64,000 nucleotides of DNA from Lagopus muta (GCF_023343835.1 NC_064440.1:34975537-35039536); one strand, 5' to 3'; shown: positions 47,015 through 60,303, numbered from the stretch's first letter. Translations and numbers: made by a program. The notes: generated from the letters alone by a model not told the origin.

Positions 47015-50000
47015 GCTGTGTAGCTGCTCGGAAGTGCGACCAGCCAGAGCAGCTGGTGCTTCCCTAGCTCCTGCTTGGGCTATTAATAGGAGCTGTTAAA
47101 ATGTGCACTGAGGCCAGGGTGTGGGACATGACCAGGCATGGAAACAGTGAGCAGAAACCTTTCTCCCAGCATGCTGCTGGAGCAGAGGAATGCAGGGATC
47201 TGGGGAAGGCGAGCGTTTAACCCCCTCTATGTGCTTTCCCTGCAGCAGGGGGTGACCTCTCTGTCGCAGCTTTACCCCGTGTGTTGACCTCTGTTTTACA
47301 TGTAAATGTGCTGGGGAAAGGAGTTAATCTCGTGTTACAAAAGCTGCTTGCCTTGCTGCTGCTGGCTGCCTGACCATGGTGGGAAGCCCAGCGTGGTGAA
47401 GCAGTGATGCGTCCTATGGGCAATGTGGGCTGTGGAGGTGGCGTTTCCCAGCAGAGCTCCGTGTCCTGGAGGCTTTTGCTACCAGCAGATAGCACTGTGA
47501 CCAGGGAGAAACTGAGGCACAGAGCACCAGCATCACCTGAGCTCAGTGTGATCCCAGCGTCAAACCTTGGTTGGTGCATTTGTGGAGTCCATATGTCCAA
47601 AAATGGGCTCCAGAATAAAATGAGGAATGTGTTTGGGGGGCGGAGAGGGAAGTTGTGCCCAGTTTGCCCTGCAGTCAGGCAGGAGGAGATAAAAGGAATG
47701 AAAATATGTGCCGTTTGGCCTAATTTTTCATGGGTTGTGAATGGGAAGCGGTGATGCCAACGCCGCATCAGATGGTCTGCTCGCTTTTAGGGGGCAGGGA
47801 GGTGTTTTGCTTCAGAAACAGGCAGGTGGTTCCTGCTTTAATGCTGCTTCAGGCAATCTAGCTCATGAAAGCAGGGCAGGAGGTAATTCCCTGCATGGAG
47901 GCAGAGATGGGCTGCGGCTGCCAGGTGCAAATGCCGCACGCTGAGGAGGGGCTGCTGTTCCTTTGTTTTCACGCTGTTGGACCCCACGAGGTTCACGTCA
48001 GCCTGGCCAGGCCCTTCTCCCCCTCAGTTTTGTCTCATCCATGGGTACACACCGACCCATCGTCCGGCTCGCCAATGAAGGTGCCGAGCCCAGGGTGCTG
48101 GGACCTGAGCACAACTGCACAGCGCTGTGTCAGGGCAACCTCCGCTCCATGTCTGCCTTCTTTCAGGCCCAGCAGCAAAGGAAACCCGTGCTCTCTGGCA
48201 GAAGCCCAGGCCATTCTCTTTGCAGGGCTCCTGGTGGCCGGAGCTATTCTTAGCAGTGCTGTAGATAAAGCTGGGTCTGGCTCCACCATGGCTGGGGCAG
48301 CACGCAGGTCTGCTCACCCACCTTGTGTCTGAGGCAGTGTGAGAGGAGCTGCTGGGTCCCAGGCACTATTTGCCTGTCAGCTTCGTGAAAAAGAAACCAT
48401 ACTTTTATCCCCTTCCCCTCCCCAGAGTGCAGGTAGTTTTAGAGAGAGCCAGCTGATCTGGCTAAGGAAGTGTTTTCTCCTAAATGAACCGCACAGCAAA
48501 AGAAATAGCTGATTTTGGAGGGCTGTGGTTTGACATTGCAACACCGCACTGGATCTCTTGTTGCGTAGCAAAACTGCGGTCTGTAGAACTTGGAAATGGT
48601 TCTTTTTTTATCACCCTGGTGTATTTGTTTTACACTCCAGTATTAAAACATTGTTAATTGTCCTGCTGAAAAAAAGCTGAAAACAGTAAACACAAAATTA
48701 GACGAAAGTCCCCCAAAAGCCGACGTCATTGTGAATGCACGCAGTGTGCTTCGGTCAATATTCATCATACAGGCTCTGTAAATGTTATTTGCCAGGATCG
48801 TGCATGGGAAGCCCCTCTGAATTCTTTGTAAAAGCAGAACCAGGGAGGTTGTAAATGCTGGGGGAAGTCGCCTTTCTTTTGTTTTTCTTTTTCTGGACAG
48901 TGTAAGAAGTTTCCGTTTGTTTTCTGCTAATTGAGAACTTGTGTCATCCATCTAAATATAAAACCATCCCAGTGCATCAGCTGTGCCTCGGCTTCCATTT
49001 CTCTTATAAAAAGGAAAAAGGAGAGTCCGTCTGCACTGATGTCTTATGTAGGCTCTGTTCTCCCATCAGAAGCTTATCTGATTCTGCCTGTCCACGCAGA
49101 GGCTTGCAGGTTTCTGGGTGCTCTGATATGTGCCTGCACTGCTCGTCCCTGAGGAGCAGGATTTGTGCTTTGAGATCCTCTTCTGGAAGAAGAGAGGACA
49201 GGAACCTGGTGTGCTACTGAGGGATGCTGAGGAAAGGAGGGTTGTGCTGGCAAGGATGACTGTGGGCGGTATGTTGGTCACCTCTAGCCAAGACCTGATT
49301 GCCAGAATCAGGCTGCTTTTAGACCCCAACCCACCTTAGACCTTAGACAGAGAGTTACAATTGAAATATAAATACAGTGATGGATATTAAAGCAGCTGTG
49401 AAGCGGAGCGAACACTGCGCTGCTCGGATGGAAGTTGCTTTCCATAAAAATCAATAAATGAAGTAAGTTCTTTCTTGCCAAAGGCCACTGCTCTGATTGC
49501 TGTCCCTAAGTATGGTTGTGGTTTTTTTCACCCTCTTTTTTTTTTTAGCTGTCACTTTCTCAAATCAGGCGTTTCTCCAGAGACAATGGACAAGATTTGG
49601 GTTTCTCTGTGTCCCACTGGATGGCTGTCATGAACAGCTTTGCCTTTTTTTCCTCTGTCACGGGTGCTTTTGTGTTGGCCTAAGACAACCCTATACCGCG
49701 GCTGATGCTGTTAACTCTGCTTCACCCCTAATTCAAGCTGCAGTAATCTGAAATTCAGCAGTGTAGTCTGTTACCATAGAAATCTCAGCGGGGATAAATT
49801 TAGCACTCTGCTTTCAGGCTCGAGCAGGGAAAGCTGAGCAGCTTGCCCATGTTGCTCACAGGCTTGAGTTTTGGGCAGCTTTCACTCGAACTGATGGGGA
49901 AGCAGCAGATGCGAGGTGAGGTCTGTCTCCTTCAGCCTTGCCTGGAGCTGACTTGATCGAGAAAGCAAAGAGGGAATTTATTTCTTCTTGTGCCTTCTGC

Positions 50001-50241
50001 TCTCCATGGAGATTTGTCTGTTTTTCAAGGGAAGCTCCTGAGAAGACCAGGAGACGACAGGGATCAGTCACTGTGATTTCATCTGCAATGGGAAGGTGTT
50101 TGGGTGCTGCCGGATAAGAGTCTGGTCTGAAGTGGCAGAAACTGATTCCACTGCACCAGAGCAGCTCTGCTTTAAGTGAGGGAAAATCTTTTATTACTTT
50201 TGGTATCTTTCAGGTGTCCTTTTAATTTTGCCTGTTGACTA

Positions 50242-50467
50242 ACGCTGCAAAAACCGCGCACGGGAGTGAGCCCTGCTTTGTGTGGGAACGGGGCTGATTT
50301 TGGGCAGATTTGGCCAAACTTTTGGAGGTGGCTATTTCTGTGCCCCAAACGTCCTGCTAAATAAAGGCTGCTTTCCCTGAAACGAAGGGGCTGGCAGCGT
50401 CCCAGCACAGAGAAGCAGCGTGTCTTCGACATTGCGCGCCGGGGAAGTCGCACAGAATCGACTTGCG
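50242..50467. promoter_or_regulatory. CpG-enriched patch inside SH3BP4 intron 1
   Basis: About 16 CpGs occur in roughly 225 bp, including CGCGCCGG near 50435, in an otherwise CpG-poor intron. It may be an intragenic enhancer or alternative promoter. No splice-donor-linked exon is evident, so function is inference. Confidence 0.35.
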
Positions 50468-51327
50468 GTATCATTTCATACCACATTAATTTTGAGTGCT
50501 TTGAGAGCAGCCAGGCAAGAGCCTGGTGCCTTTTAACTAAAATAAAATTCAACAGTTCAAAGCGTGTCGCTTTCTTTGCAGATAAACCCTTCCAAAAACG
50601 CTCTGGTCTTACAGTAATGAAATTGGTTTCTTATCAGCTATCTGACCCACGATGATGAGATCAAATGGCTTTTACCTGACGGGGCTGAAGGAACGACCTC
50701 TGATGCACAGGGTTGGGTTGTATTGTTTTGGGTTCTTTTCCTCCCTCCTGGCACTACTGATGTTATGAAAGTGATTTGAGCTGCTGATTGGATTGTATCT
50801 GGGCATCCCTGATCCCCCAGTTGTGTTCCCCGTAGTTAATTTGCAGGTTGCCTAAAGCCTGCATGCAGTTTTGCAAGGTTTTAATTTAAGGGATAACTGT
50901 AATTAAGTGATTTCAAGAAGGCACGGTATTTGCTCTTATGTTGCATAAACAGTGGGCTGTTTTGGTTTATCTTCCACCACCTCCTGGCTGACAGACATCA
51001 TGTCTGCACCTGGGAAGCTACTTCTGTTCAAATCCTGTGTGTGGGATGAGCTGTGCTCTAAAAGGTGAGGACTTGGCTGCTGAATACCATCTGAAGTTGG
51101 CCACGTGGCACGCTTTGAGTTGAACCAGGAGTGCCTTCCCATACAGGTATGCGACTCGCTGGGTTTGCAGATGAGATCAAACTGGAAGCGCAGAGGACCA
51201 GGAGTGAAAGCAGGACTGGGAGGGGAGTTAGGCAGCTTCTGCTCCTCAGGAGGAAGAAGGGTGAGAAGAGAGCCTTCATGGTGTGAACTTACTGCACAGT
51301 CCCTGAGAGGAGTCTGACCAAGCTGTG

Positions 51328-51371
51328 AGTTGGAACTGGATGAGGATCCTTCCAACCCAAGCCTACGATGC
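51328..51371 (+). mobile_element. Possible short CR1 tail
   Basis: GTTGGAACTGGATGAGGATC and CTTCCAACCCAAGCC resemble a CR1 3' end, but no octamer tail follows. Confidence 0.45.
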
Positions 51372-51660
51372 TAAGTTAGCAGAGGCATTGATTGCTTATG
51401 GCTTTTTGCAGCAAGTCCTAACCCATGCCCAGAGTTGGAGCAGATGTCTGCCCTCACGTCTCCCTCTTTCATCTCAGACTGCACACTTCTGCTGAGGAAT
51501 GGTGTAATGAGCTGCATGTTTGCTCTGTAGGCACTGTGCTGCTCTGAGTGAGCCTTTCAGCATGGGTTCACAGACCAGTGTTGAGTCAAGCATGGGGGCA
51601 TCCCATGTAGGAAGTAACCAGCAGTCTGATTTGAGCAGAGCACGTTTCTTTCTTGCTTCT

Positions 51661-51760
51661 TAGGGATGTGTTTTAGTGGGCACGGTGGTGATGGGTTGGC
51701 AGTCAGACCAGCTGATCTCAGTGGTCTTTTCCAACCTTAGTGATTCCGTGGCTCTGTGAT
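51661..51760 (+). mobile_element. CR1 LINE 3' end
   Basis: TTTTAGTGGGCACGGTGGTG, GTGGTCTTTTCCAACCTTAG and a degenerate octamer pair are CR1 terminus landmarks. Confidence 0.88.
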
Positions 51761-53036
51761 TTCACATGAGTGACTATCAGCTCCAGCAAGCAGCCAAGCT
51801 GCTGAAAGTCAGGCGCTGGGGGAGGGGGGGGAAATCTGCCTTGGAAATGTTTATTGGGGCAGAGTGCTTAAAAATGCTGTTTTGAGGAAATTTGTTGCAG
51901 CGTGCTGATTGCGTTTGTTTCTGCCTAATTCAGGCTCGTGGTAGGGTTTGGTACTTGTCAGCATTTTCAGCATAGCTGAAAGCATCGTGTAATCCACCAA
52001 CAGATCAGTACCTGGGCTAATCAGCAAAGTGTGTAAGAACGTTAAATCAAGGTTAAGCTCTCGCATGAGCTCATCACCTGAATGAGTTCTCCTGTCTGGT
52101 AATCCAATGAGGTTTTATTTGTTAGATAGAGAATCCGGCTGTGAGACTGTGGCTGCAGAGCACACCCAGGCAGTGAGCTGGGAACAAACCCCTCTTTTTT
52201 CTTGAAGGAAGCTCCCAGCTGACTCTCCAAAATAGGTCAGCAGTGAGCTCAGCTGACTCGGGCTGCAACAGCATCCTGGCTACCCTCTCACAAAGCCCTT
52301 AAAGTGGGTGACCCAGTGGTGGCTGCTATGTCCCATCCTGACTGCAGCACCTGTGGGCTTGAACAAAGCCTTCTCTTTTCCAGTGTTCTTCTATTCAGCA
52401 GCTTGAGTGAGTCCAGAGGGCCAAGCAGGGCCTCTGCCATTCTACACACAAAGAGATGGTCAGTGTCAGGGAATGTGTCCTGGTTGAGTATGTGTTGGCT
52501 GGGGGGCAAGATGGAGTGAAAGTGGAGAGCTAGCTCAACTCTGGAGCTTCTTGTTGTCCTCCCTCTGCACCAGGTGCACTGCCAGCATCCCCTGCCTGAG
52601 TGCCTTTCCTGTGCCTGCCCTTCTGTACCGTGCTAGTGAGACTGGTTTCCCAACGTCACAGCAAGGAAAGCAAGCATGTGGTTGCACCAGCAGCTTGTCA
52701 CAGCTGGGGACAGATACTTCTTTCCATCAAAAACAAGATTAGTGGAGGGTGATGGAAACAGGACTCTGAAGTGTTGAAGCTGTGCAAGCTCTGTCATTGT
52801 TTCCATTTGAGGTTTTCAGGGACTCAAGTCACCTAGCGTTTGATGGCTCTTGAAGACCAAATCTGCATCTAAATCTAAATTATCTGGGTAAGGAAATGCA
52901 GCTGGGACTGTGGCCCTGGGCATAGCAGTGGCAGTGAGTTCCTCCTGGTTTCCCATGGAAAGCCTTTCACAGTGCTTCAGATTCAGTTCATAGTATCCAA
53001 TATAAACCTCACCAGGTGCAACTTTAGGCCTTTTCC

Positions 53037-53097
53037 TATAGAATCATTAAGATTGGAAAAGACCCTCCAGGTCACTGACTCCAACCATCCCCTTCTT
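53037..53097 (-). mobile_element. Short CR1 3' tail
   Basis: ATAGAATCATTAAGATTGGA and AAGACCCTCCAGGTCACTGA are reverse-complement CR1 terminus sequence. Confidence 0.8.
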
Positions 53098-54104
53098 CCA
53101 TGGCAGAGGATAAAGGCTGATCTACAGAAGAGAGAGACGCTCCTAAGGAGGAGATGGAAGTCTGTCCATGGCTGCATTGTGGCACTTGAAGATGCAGTGT
53201 TGTGGGTTTTTTTCCTCCCTTGTCACAGATTCCCTGTCTGAACTAGTGCTCTGAACTGGCTCTCATATCAGTTCCTTTTTTTTTACAAGATCAATATATC
53301 CATGCTTTTGGCTCTGAGCATACCTTCGGAGGGACTGCAAGGGTTAGGAGGAAGAGCTGATGTTATTACTGCGAAAGTTGCTTCCATCGCCACATTTAAA
53401 AGCAAGAAAATACTTTGCTGTGCACCAAACCACTCTGCTTCTGAGCTGATAGCAAGTTAATGAGGCTAATGCAGAGGGCAGGGAAAGTTGCCTGGGTGCT
53501 TACGAAGGCAGTGCCCGCTGTGCTCCTAAAGTGCTGGCACCTTGCCCTGCTCTGCCCCAGCAAACATCCTCTGGGCACACACAGGCGTCGGCAGCCTGGG
53601 TGGGAAGGTGCTTGTGCTGAAGTTGCTGATGTGTGCCTTGCAGCAGTGATTCCCAGAGCTGCCTCTTCTTTGTTAGCGTGCTGCTCAGCTCATCTCTGTG
53701 CATTTACAGGCACCTGGTCTGATCTTTGCCCCACAAGAGCTGGCTTGCTGCGCTCCTGTTCCCTTCAGGGGTTTGAAACTCGGGTTTGTGCTTCTCTGCT
53801 TTGCTCCTGGGAGCCCTGCATTGAGTGTGATTCTGAGATTTCATGCTTTTGCTGGTCCCGGCCAGAAGAAACTCCCTGCCTGGTGCAGGAGGCAGCATCT
53901 GCAGCTGTGCAAGAACCTTAGGGCTTTAACACCTGAGTTAGGGAGTGCTTCTCTCTTGGAAGAGAATTGTGTGGACAGCAGGAAGAAAAGGGTTAATGGA
54001 AACTGAACTGTCTGCTCTGAAAGCAGGCCTGGTGAACGTCAAACAAAGCTGGTGAGAGCCTATCAGCACCTTCGTACCTTTTCAGGTGTTCTGAACCTTC
54101 CTCA

Positions 54105-54190
54105 CCATAGAATCATTTGAGTTGGAGGAGACCTTTATAGATCATCTTGTCCAACTCCACAAACCGTCCCAGAACCTCTTTGAGTGGAGG
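54105..54190 (-). mobile_element. CR1 3' fragment, left arm of an inverted pair
   Basis: CATAGAATCATTTGAGTTGG and TAGATCATCTTGTCCAACTC are a reverse-complement CR1 end. A plus-strand CR1 starts about 10 bp later. Confidence 0.82.
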
Positions 54191-54199
54191 GTGATCCCA

Positions 54200-54361
54200 T
54201 GTTGGGGTGGGCTGCCCAGGGAGGTGGTGGAGTCCTCATGGCTGGAGGTGTTCAAGAGGTGTGTGGACATGGCAGTGAGGCATGTGGGTTAGTGATGGGC
54301 CTTGATGCTGTTAGATGATGGGTGGTCTGAAGGGTCTTCTGCCTGAAGGACTGTATGATTC
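54200..54361 (+). mobile_element. CR1 3' fragment, right arm of an inverted pair
   Basis: GGCTGCCCAGGGAGGTGGTG, CTGGAGGTGTTCAAGAGGTG and TGGTCTGAAGGGTCTTCTGC followed by TGTATGATTC form a plus-strand CR1 3' end. Confidence 0.85.
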
Positions 54362-55440
54362 GACCATACTGCTTTACACATGTTGCATCTCTTCATCCAA
54401 GAGTAGAACAAGTCTCTGGCAGAAAAGCAAGGTTTCCAAGGTCTCCCCTTTGTCAGGATTTAGAGCTGCCAATCATTTTGGATCCCATCCTGTGGGTAAC
54501 CTGCCCATCTGCTCTCCTCCACCTTTGGCAGCTCTGATATGGGACATTCCCCTCGTGTTGTGTGACCTGGACTCAGTGGCATGCTGTGTTCTTCAGGTGG
54601 GTGACAGTTCCCAGGCAGCTTGGCAGCAGCAGCAAGCTCTGCTCTCACCCCAGAGACACCATATCTGTATTTAGTCGCTTGCCTATCCATCTCCAGCATT
54701 GACTTTCAATGAGACTCGTGCTCCAAAGTCATTGCTATAAAAGGAAGCTTTCCCATCCTCCCTTCATTGCTCACAAAGGGTAGCTCACCCGGTGGGGAAG
54801 CTGTAATGGATACCCTGGCTGGAGGTGCCAGCAGACGCCAGGAACACGTGCTCAGCAATTATTACATTTTTATCCCTGCAGTGCTGCTGGTGCCCCCAAG
54901 TGCTGCTAGCTGAGTTGCTCACATGTGCCAAGTTCCCAGCCTTGCATTGCCTAGCAGTCTGGAGTCAGCAAAGAGCACCATGCTTGTAGAGAGCCCTAAA
55001 TGGGAGCAGCTTGCAGCTCATTGCATGCCAGGATCCTCAAGGGAAGAGGAAGATGGGAGTGTGGAGCATCCTCCTGACATTTCTCTGGTTCCCCACCGCC
55101 CATCCCACCAACAGCAGTGCCCCTCAGTCCTGCAGGGACCTAAAATCTGATGAGTTTGCATAAACCTCATGGTCTCCCTGGGGCTTTGCTCACCTCCTGC
55201 TTTGCTTTTTCTCCATTTTTCCTCTCTTGGGAATCACCAGCGTGTGTGACCCAAAATGCTTGGTCCAGGTTTCTGGAGAAAAAGCAGTAGTGAGCAGCTC
55301 TTCCCTGCCTGTCCCTACGCTTGCTGAGAGAGTGGAAAAAGCAGGCACGAATCTGGATGGTCAGAGTGTTTTCTGCTGGCTGTGTGCTGAGCAAATGAAG
55401 GACATTGCCAGCTGCCCAAGGCCATGTCATAACGTGTAGT
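54362..55440. other. Intronic, nothing recognised
   Basis: No repeat or exon supported. Confidence 0.5.
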
Positions 55441-55581
55441 CACAGAATGGCTTGGATTGGAAGGGACCTCAAAGATCATCCAGTTCCAACCTCCTGCTAT
55501 GGGCAGGGCTGCTAACCACTAGATTAGGCACTAAATCAGATTGTACAGGGCCCTATCCAACCTGGCCTTGAACGCCTGGAG
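55441..55581 (-). mobile_element. CR1 LINE 3' fragment
   Basis: CACAGAATGGCTTGGATTGG, AAGGGACCTCAAAGATCATC and CTATCCAACCTGGCCTTGAA follow canonical reverse-complement order with low divergence. Confidence 0.92.
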
Positions 55582-58500
55582 GTGTTGAGATGAGGCAAGA
55601 AAGTCCTGAGGAAGGACTTGAAGGTGAAGAATCTGTAGGGTGAAAACCAAGTTCTTAAATGAGATAGTGAGGTGGCTTAGTCTCTTTGCTAAAATAGCAC
55701 ACTGCAGTAACAGAATCTGGTTGATGTTGTAACTCAAACCACTTCTAATTTTTAAGGAGAGCCAGGAAATCTTGACTTTGGAGAAGTAAGAGGTAGATGA
55801 AAAATAATTAGCAACAAGTGACTGGAGTTGCTCTTGGAGTTGCTCTTGGCTCTGGCATGGGAAGTTGAAGGAGTATGATGGCTGATTGATGAGATGGTCT
55901 TTCTGCACCTTCTTCCTTACAGTCTGTGGCAAGATGCAGCCCTGATAGCTTGGGCTTGATAAGGAGAGGTGATCCCAGCCTGGAAGCTGCATCTTGTTAA
56001 AGGGTACATGCAGCCAGAGAGGGGAGGTTTCCTCTGAACTCATCCTGCGGGCGTAGGGTTTGATGGGTTTTTTATATAGTACCCAAGGAGAAGATCATGC
56101 TGGGAGGTGTGGGACAGGGAGGGAAGGGCTTCCTCCTCCCTACCACCCTTTGCTGACATGAGTACCGCACCTATCGCTCTTCTTTTGGAACCAGAAGGAC
56201 CTGGCTCCATCTCCACCCCATTACTTGGTTCCAGCTGGCCCAGTGGGCCCTCCCAGGTCTTATCAGCAAAAACTCTTGGCAGCCAGGGGATTTCCATCAC
56301 CGGCTGTTGTGTGAGCGCAGAGCTCACTGCTGTCATGCTCTCCTCTTCTACCTTGTTGGAAAACAGCTGGTGCTGGTGGGATTTGAAGCCCTGGAGCTTT
56401 GGGAAGGATGGGACAGAGCAAGCCAAGGGTGTTTTCATGCAGCTGGTTTGCGAAGTGCAGGAGGGGCCTCTCAGAGCTCTTGTGCCACTCAAGAGAGTTG
56501 GCAAAGACAGAGGTGACCTTTTCTTGCAGCATGTGATGGAGGCAAGCACACAGATGCTCGTGGGTGACATCTAGTCCCAGTCTGTGCGCTGCTCACACTG
56601 TTTGGGTTTTCCCCACACACTGCTGTGAGCATTGGCCATGGTCAGCAGTGCTGACGGCTGCTCTGTGGAGTTGTGCCTTTTGCCCCATGCCTGGGGCTGC
56701 TCCCAGGAAACCACCCCAGTGCTAGGAGCAAAGCCTTCCCTCTGCCCCCGGGGTTTTTTGATTCTACGTGTTTTCATGCTTCAGTTGTGTTCCTTTGCTT
56801 GCAGACATGGAGCTTACCCTGCCAGTGGGTATTTCTCCTGAAATTGCTTTTCTCTACTAATCCAGTTTAGTGTGGCTGAGATGCCTGTGCTACATCTTTG
56901 ATTTGTAATTCAGCGGTGATTAAATTCTCTTGATAAGATATGGGCCTTGTTGTTGATCCAGCATGAGAATTGGGCTCAAATAGAGGTGCCCAGCCAGGGA
57001 AGCACAGCTGGTGGTGGTAATGGCCATTGTAAGCAGCCAGGGGTGGGTGCATGCTGTGGCAATGGGACTGGCCCTGCCAATAGCTGGGAGCAGTGAGGAG
57101 GATGGGGCTTGCTGCTGTCCCCATAGGGCTGGGCTGGGCATGGTGACGGATCTGCAGGGCTGAGCAGAGAGGAATGGAGTGCTGAGTGGTGGCAGCAGGC
57201 CAGGCTGCGTCTTGGTTTCCGGCCTGAGCCACCCCAGAGAGTTTGCTGAAGTTCTTTGTAACCCTTTCTGTGCCGTTTCATGTTCTGTGACAGAAGCTTG
57301 TTGGTCACAGTGGGACGTGGTCGGTTGCCAGCAAGGCTGCTGTCCCTCCACCACATGACGTAGTGCTGCTGGCCTTATTCCTAACCCCAGCTAACACAAA
57401 GCTGAATCCACTCTACAAGTCCCTGCTGCAGCTGGTGGTGTGATTCCCTTACGGGTGAGTCACAGGATGTGAGTCCCGTGGCTCATGATGTCCCCTGGGG
57501 TGCAGAAATCCAGCAGATGGGGCAGGGAGGAGACAGCTCTCACCCTGTACAGTGCCAGCACAGGGAGAAAGTGAGCTCTTTTTGGTGCTGCTGGTTGGAA
57601 GTTGGGATGAAACAGCCCCGTGGTGCCTCTGTTCATACCAATGCAATGCTGGGTGATTCTGTGCCCTAGAAAGGTGGCGAGAAGGAATACAGTCCAGTCG
57701 GCAGCTGTCCTTGTCCATGCTTCCCTAAACCTTTGCTGAGCCTTAACCCTTGTTCAGGACTCCTCTCCTCATCCCCACGTCATCCCCGACAAGGATTTGT
57801 GCAAGGGGGAGAGCTGTTTGCCCTCCTTATCCTTTCCTCCATTCAATAAGGACACTGTTTATCACTGTGGGTAAACAGATGGAGGTAGGGTTTTTCCTAT
57901 TCTATATTTAAAGTGTTTTCTGATGAATTTACAGACCATTGTCTCAGCAGTTTCCAAACAATTCCTGCCCTTGCAACCCATGTTTCTCCCCACCCAGCAC
58001 GTGCCCATCCCCTTTTATTCTCCCACAGTCCAGGTTTGAAGCAGCAGGCTTGTTCTTTCTAAGCTTTTTGCTCTGGCTCTGCATTCAGAACCATCTCAGG
58101 TTCACCCCTTGGAGCCACCAGCCCCAGAACACCAATTCCTTTGTAGTTCCTCACAGTCCCCCCTGAAAACTGCAGTGGAGTGCATGCACACCCATCCTCC
58201 CACGTGTGTGATAGTGCTGCTACGTCCAGAACAGACTGAGATAGAAACAACAGAGGAAATAGCTTTCCCTAATCAGTCATTTTTAATGTACATTCTTGCC
58301 GTCTTAGGGGAATTTGGGATGTATGTAGGGCTTATTTTTCCAGCTGTTTCTCCACACGGTCACATCTGCCACAGATCTTTAACATAAAGCTTGCAATGCG
58401 CTCATGGAAGTACTGGAATGGGGAGCATCCCTGCTTGTGCCAGGCACGGCGAGGCTTGTGGATACGTCGGTGCACAGCTCTAACTACTGATAGCAAAAAT

Positions 58501-60203
58501 ATTTGACACTGGACTTCCAGGCAGGTATTCAAAATACATTCATGGCTTGCACTTTGATTCACAGGAAAGTTATTTGTCTGGTTTCTTTCTTGCTCGGAAA
58601 AAAACTTTGTGCAGTGCTCACCAAGCGGGGGTGACCTTTGAGCTGTCAGAGTGTTTGTTTTGTCTGTGTTTTGGTTGTGTGCAATAATTGCTAATATTGG
58701 GAAACATTTACCACTTCAGCTGTTGCTGTGACAACAGTGCTGCACGCCCACTTTGTGCCCAATTAGAGCTGCAGAGGGCTTTACTTGAGCAAAACTCCTG
58801 CAGGATCTTACTGTGTTTCTGCACAGTTATGTCGTGGCAGGCACGAAACGTGCAATCCCAAGCAGTGGGTGATGGTGTTTAGCATTATTACTTGCTGTGT
58901 TGGAGCTGGACTGGCAGCACCTTTTTGAAACGTGCCAGCTGAATGGAGCATCTTTCCTCCCTTCCTTGCTTCCCACTGCATGTCTGCTTAATGCCCTTTC
59001 TTACTGCTGTTCTCCAAGTTCCCTGTCTTACCCAGCTCCTCTGATAAGCCCAGCCGTGGCTATAAGCCCAGTTCTCAGCACCTGCAAAGCCCTCTCCGTG
59101 CTGATTTCCAGCAGAACCCAAAACAACACTCTTCTCAAAGGGAAAAGTGTTTGTGCAAAGCTTCTCCCTTTCTTTTCTGTCTGCAGCCTCCTTCATCCTT
59201 ATGGTGACTGCATTCCTGGCATACCAGACTTCAGATGGCTTGAGAAGCATCTCGAGCAGGCTGGAGTATCTCCTGCTTTGATTCCCTCCCCGGATGCAAA
59301 TTTCCTCTTTCTACATTCCAGAAAAGGGTACTGATTCCTTCAGGGCTTGCTCCTCCTTGCCTCCAGATCTGCAGGTTTAATAACAGCCAGCTGCAGCCCA
59401 GGCAGTTGGCGGCCAAACACAGTGCTTGTCTTCACATTCCCATTATCTTCGTGTTCCCAGCAGAGCTCTGCCTTCTAAGGAATTTAGGTTTGGAGTCATT
59501 TTCCGCTTGATCTGGTTTTGAAGCAGGGGAGAAGACTGTATGAAGTGAGGAGGAAGGGAGAGCAGCGATAGGAGAGGATTTAAAGTCATTTGGGTTGCTG
59601 AATTCAAGCAGGGAATTCGGATTGATATGGCTTTTGATTGCCCAGGGCTTTATTTGTGAACCTCTCTTTGGTGCAAACCTGAAAGAGCAAAGTGGGGCTG
59701 AGGGTCTGTGCTGCAGCCTTGCCTTCAGCTAGCAGAGAGGCTGCAGGCTTGCTTGCCTATGTGCTCCTGGGCACCCTCCAAGCTCCAGCACAGCTCAGTG
59801 ACACCAGAGGAGCTACTACCAGCGCTTGCATCAGCCACTGTGCTGGTGGTGAAAGAGAAAGGGTAAGAGAGCAAGCATGGAAGAGGATGGCAGTGCGAAG
59901 CCAGGTAGTGGAAGAGGTTTGCATCTACAGCTGATGTCCCACCAGGCTACATCTCTGGATGGTCCTTTTGGTGAGGTGTGGGAAAAGGGCTGAAAGCGTG
60001 CATAGACTGCGTGTTGCCTTCGAGATCAGTTGTGCTGCTGGTGCCTTGGGAGCAGATGCTGAAAGCAGAGACGGCTGTTTGCATGAGGAGGAGAAGTGCA
60101 ACAGTGTCATGCCCTTGCTGACCAGACCTTGATTATTAGGAGTCCAGAGGTAATTATCATGATGCTTTAAGGAGAATATGGCACTGTGACTCCTGCACAT
60201 GGT
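55582..60203. other. Intronic, mostly unique
   Basis: Contains a 12-bp tandem duplication (55824-55847). Antisense-overlapping ORFs at 56040-56574 have no domain resemblance. No exon recognised. Confidence 0.5.
55824..55847. repeat. 12-bp perfect tandem duplication
   Basis: GGAGTTGCTCTT occurs twice in a row. Confidence 0.9.
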
Positions 60204-60303
60204 CTTGGGCAGCCTGCTCCAGGTGTCCCCCCTTGAGCAGGAGGATTGGACCAAATGTCCTCCACAAGTCCCTTCCAACCATAATTATTCCGTGGCTCTC
60301 TGA
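60204..60303 (+). mobile_element. CR1 LINE 3' end
   Basis: TGGGCAGCCTGCTCCAGGTG, AAGTCCCTTCCAACCATAAT and TATTCCGTGGCTCT form a diverged CR1 3' terminus ending about 240 bp before the SH3BP4 start-codon exon. Confidence 0.82.

Larger units (their letters stand above)
43972..54104. other. Intronic (SH3BP4 intron 1), mostly unique
   Basis: Holds short CR1 tails, a 22-base T run (46261-46282), an ATGG microsatellite (46995-47014) and the CpG-enriched patch at 50242-50467. The segment 48640-48860 is AT-rich with a GACGTCAT site and could be a conserved element. No exon is recognised. Confidence 0.5.

Noticed and set aside
47505..47530. GAAACTGAGGCACAGAGC phrase resembling a MIR-type SINE
   Set aside because: Only one short match and the downstream MIR core is not apparent. 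RepeatMasker would be needed.
56040..56574. Overlapping 176-codon (minus) and 155-codon (plus) ORFs
   Set aside because: Mutually antisense frames with no recognisable motif; likely chance.
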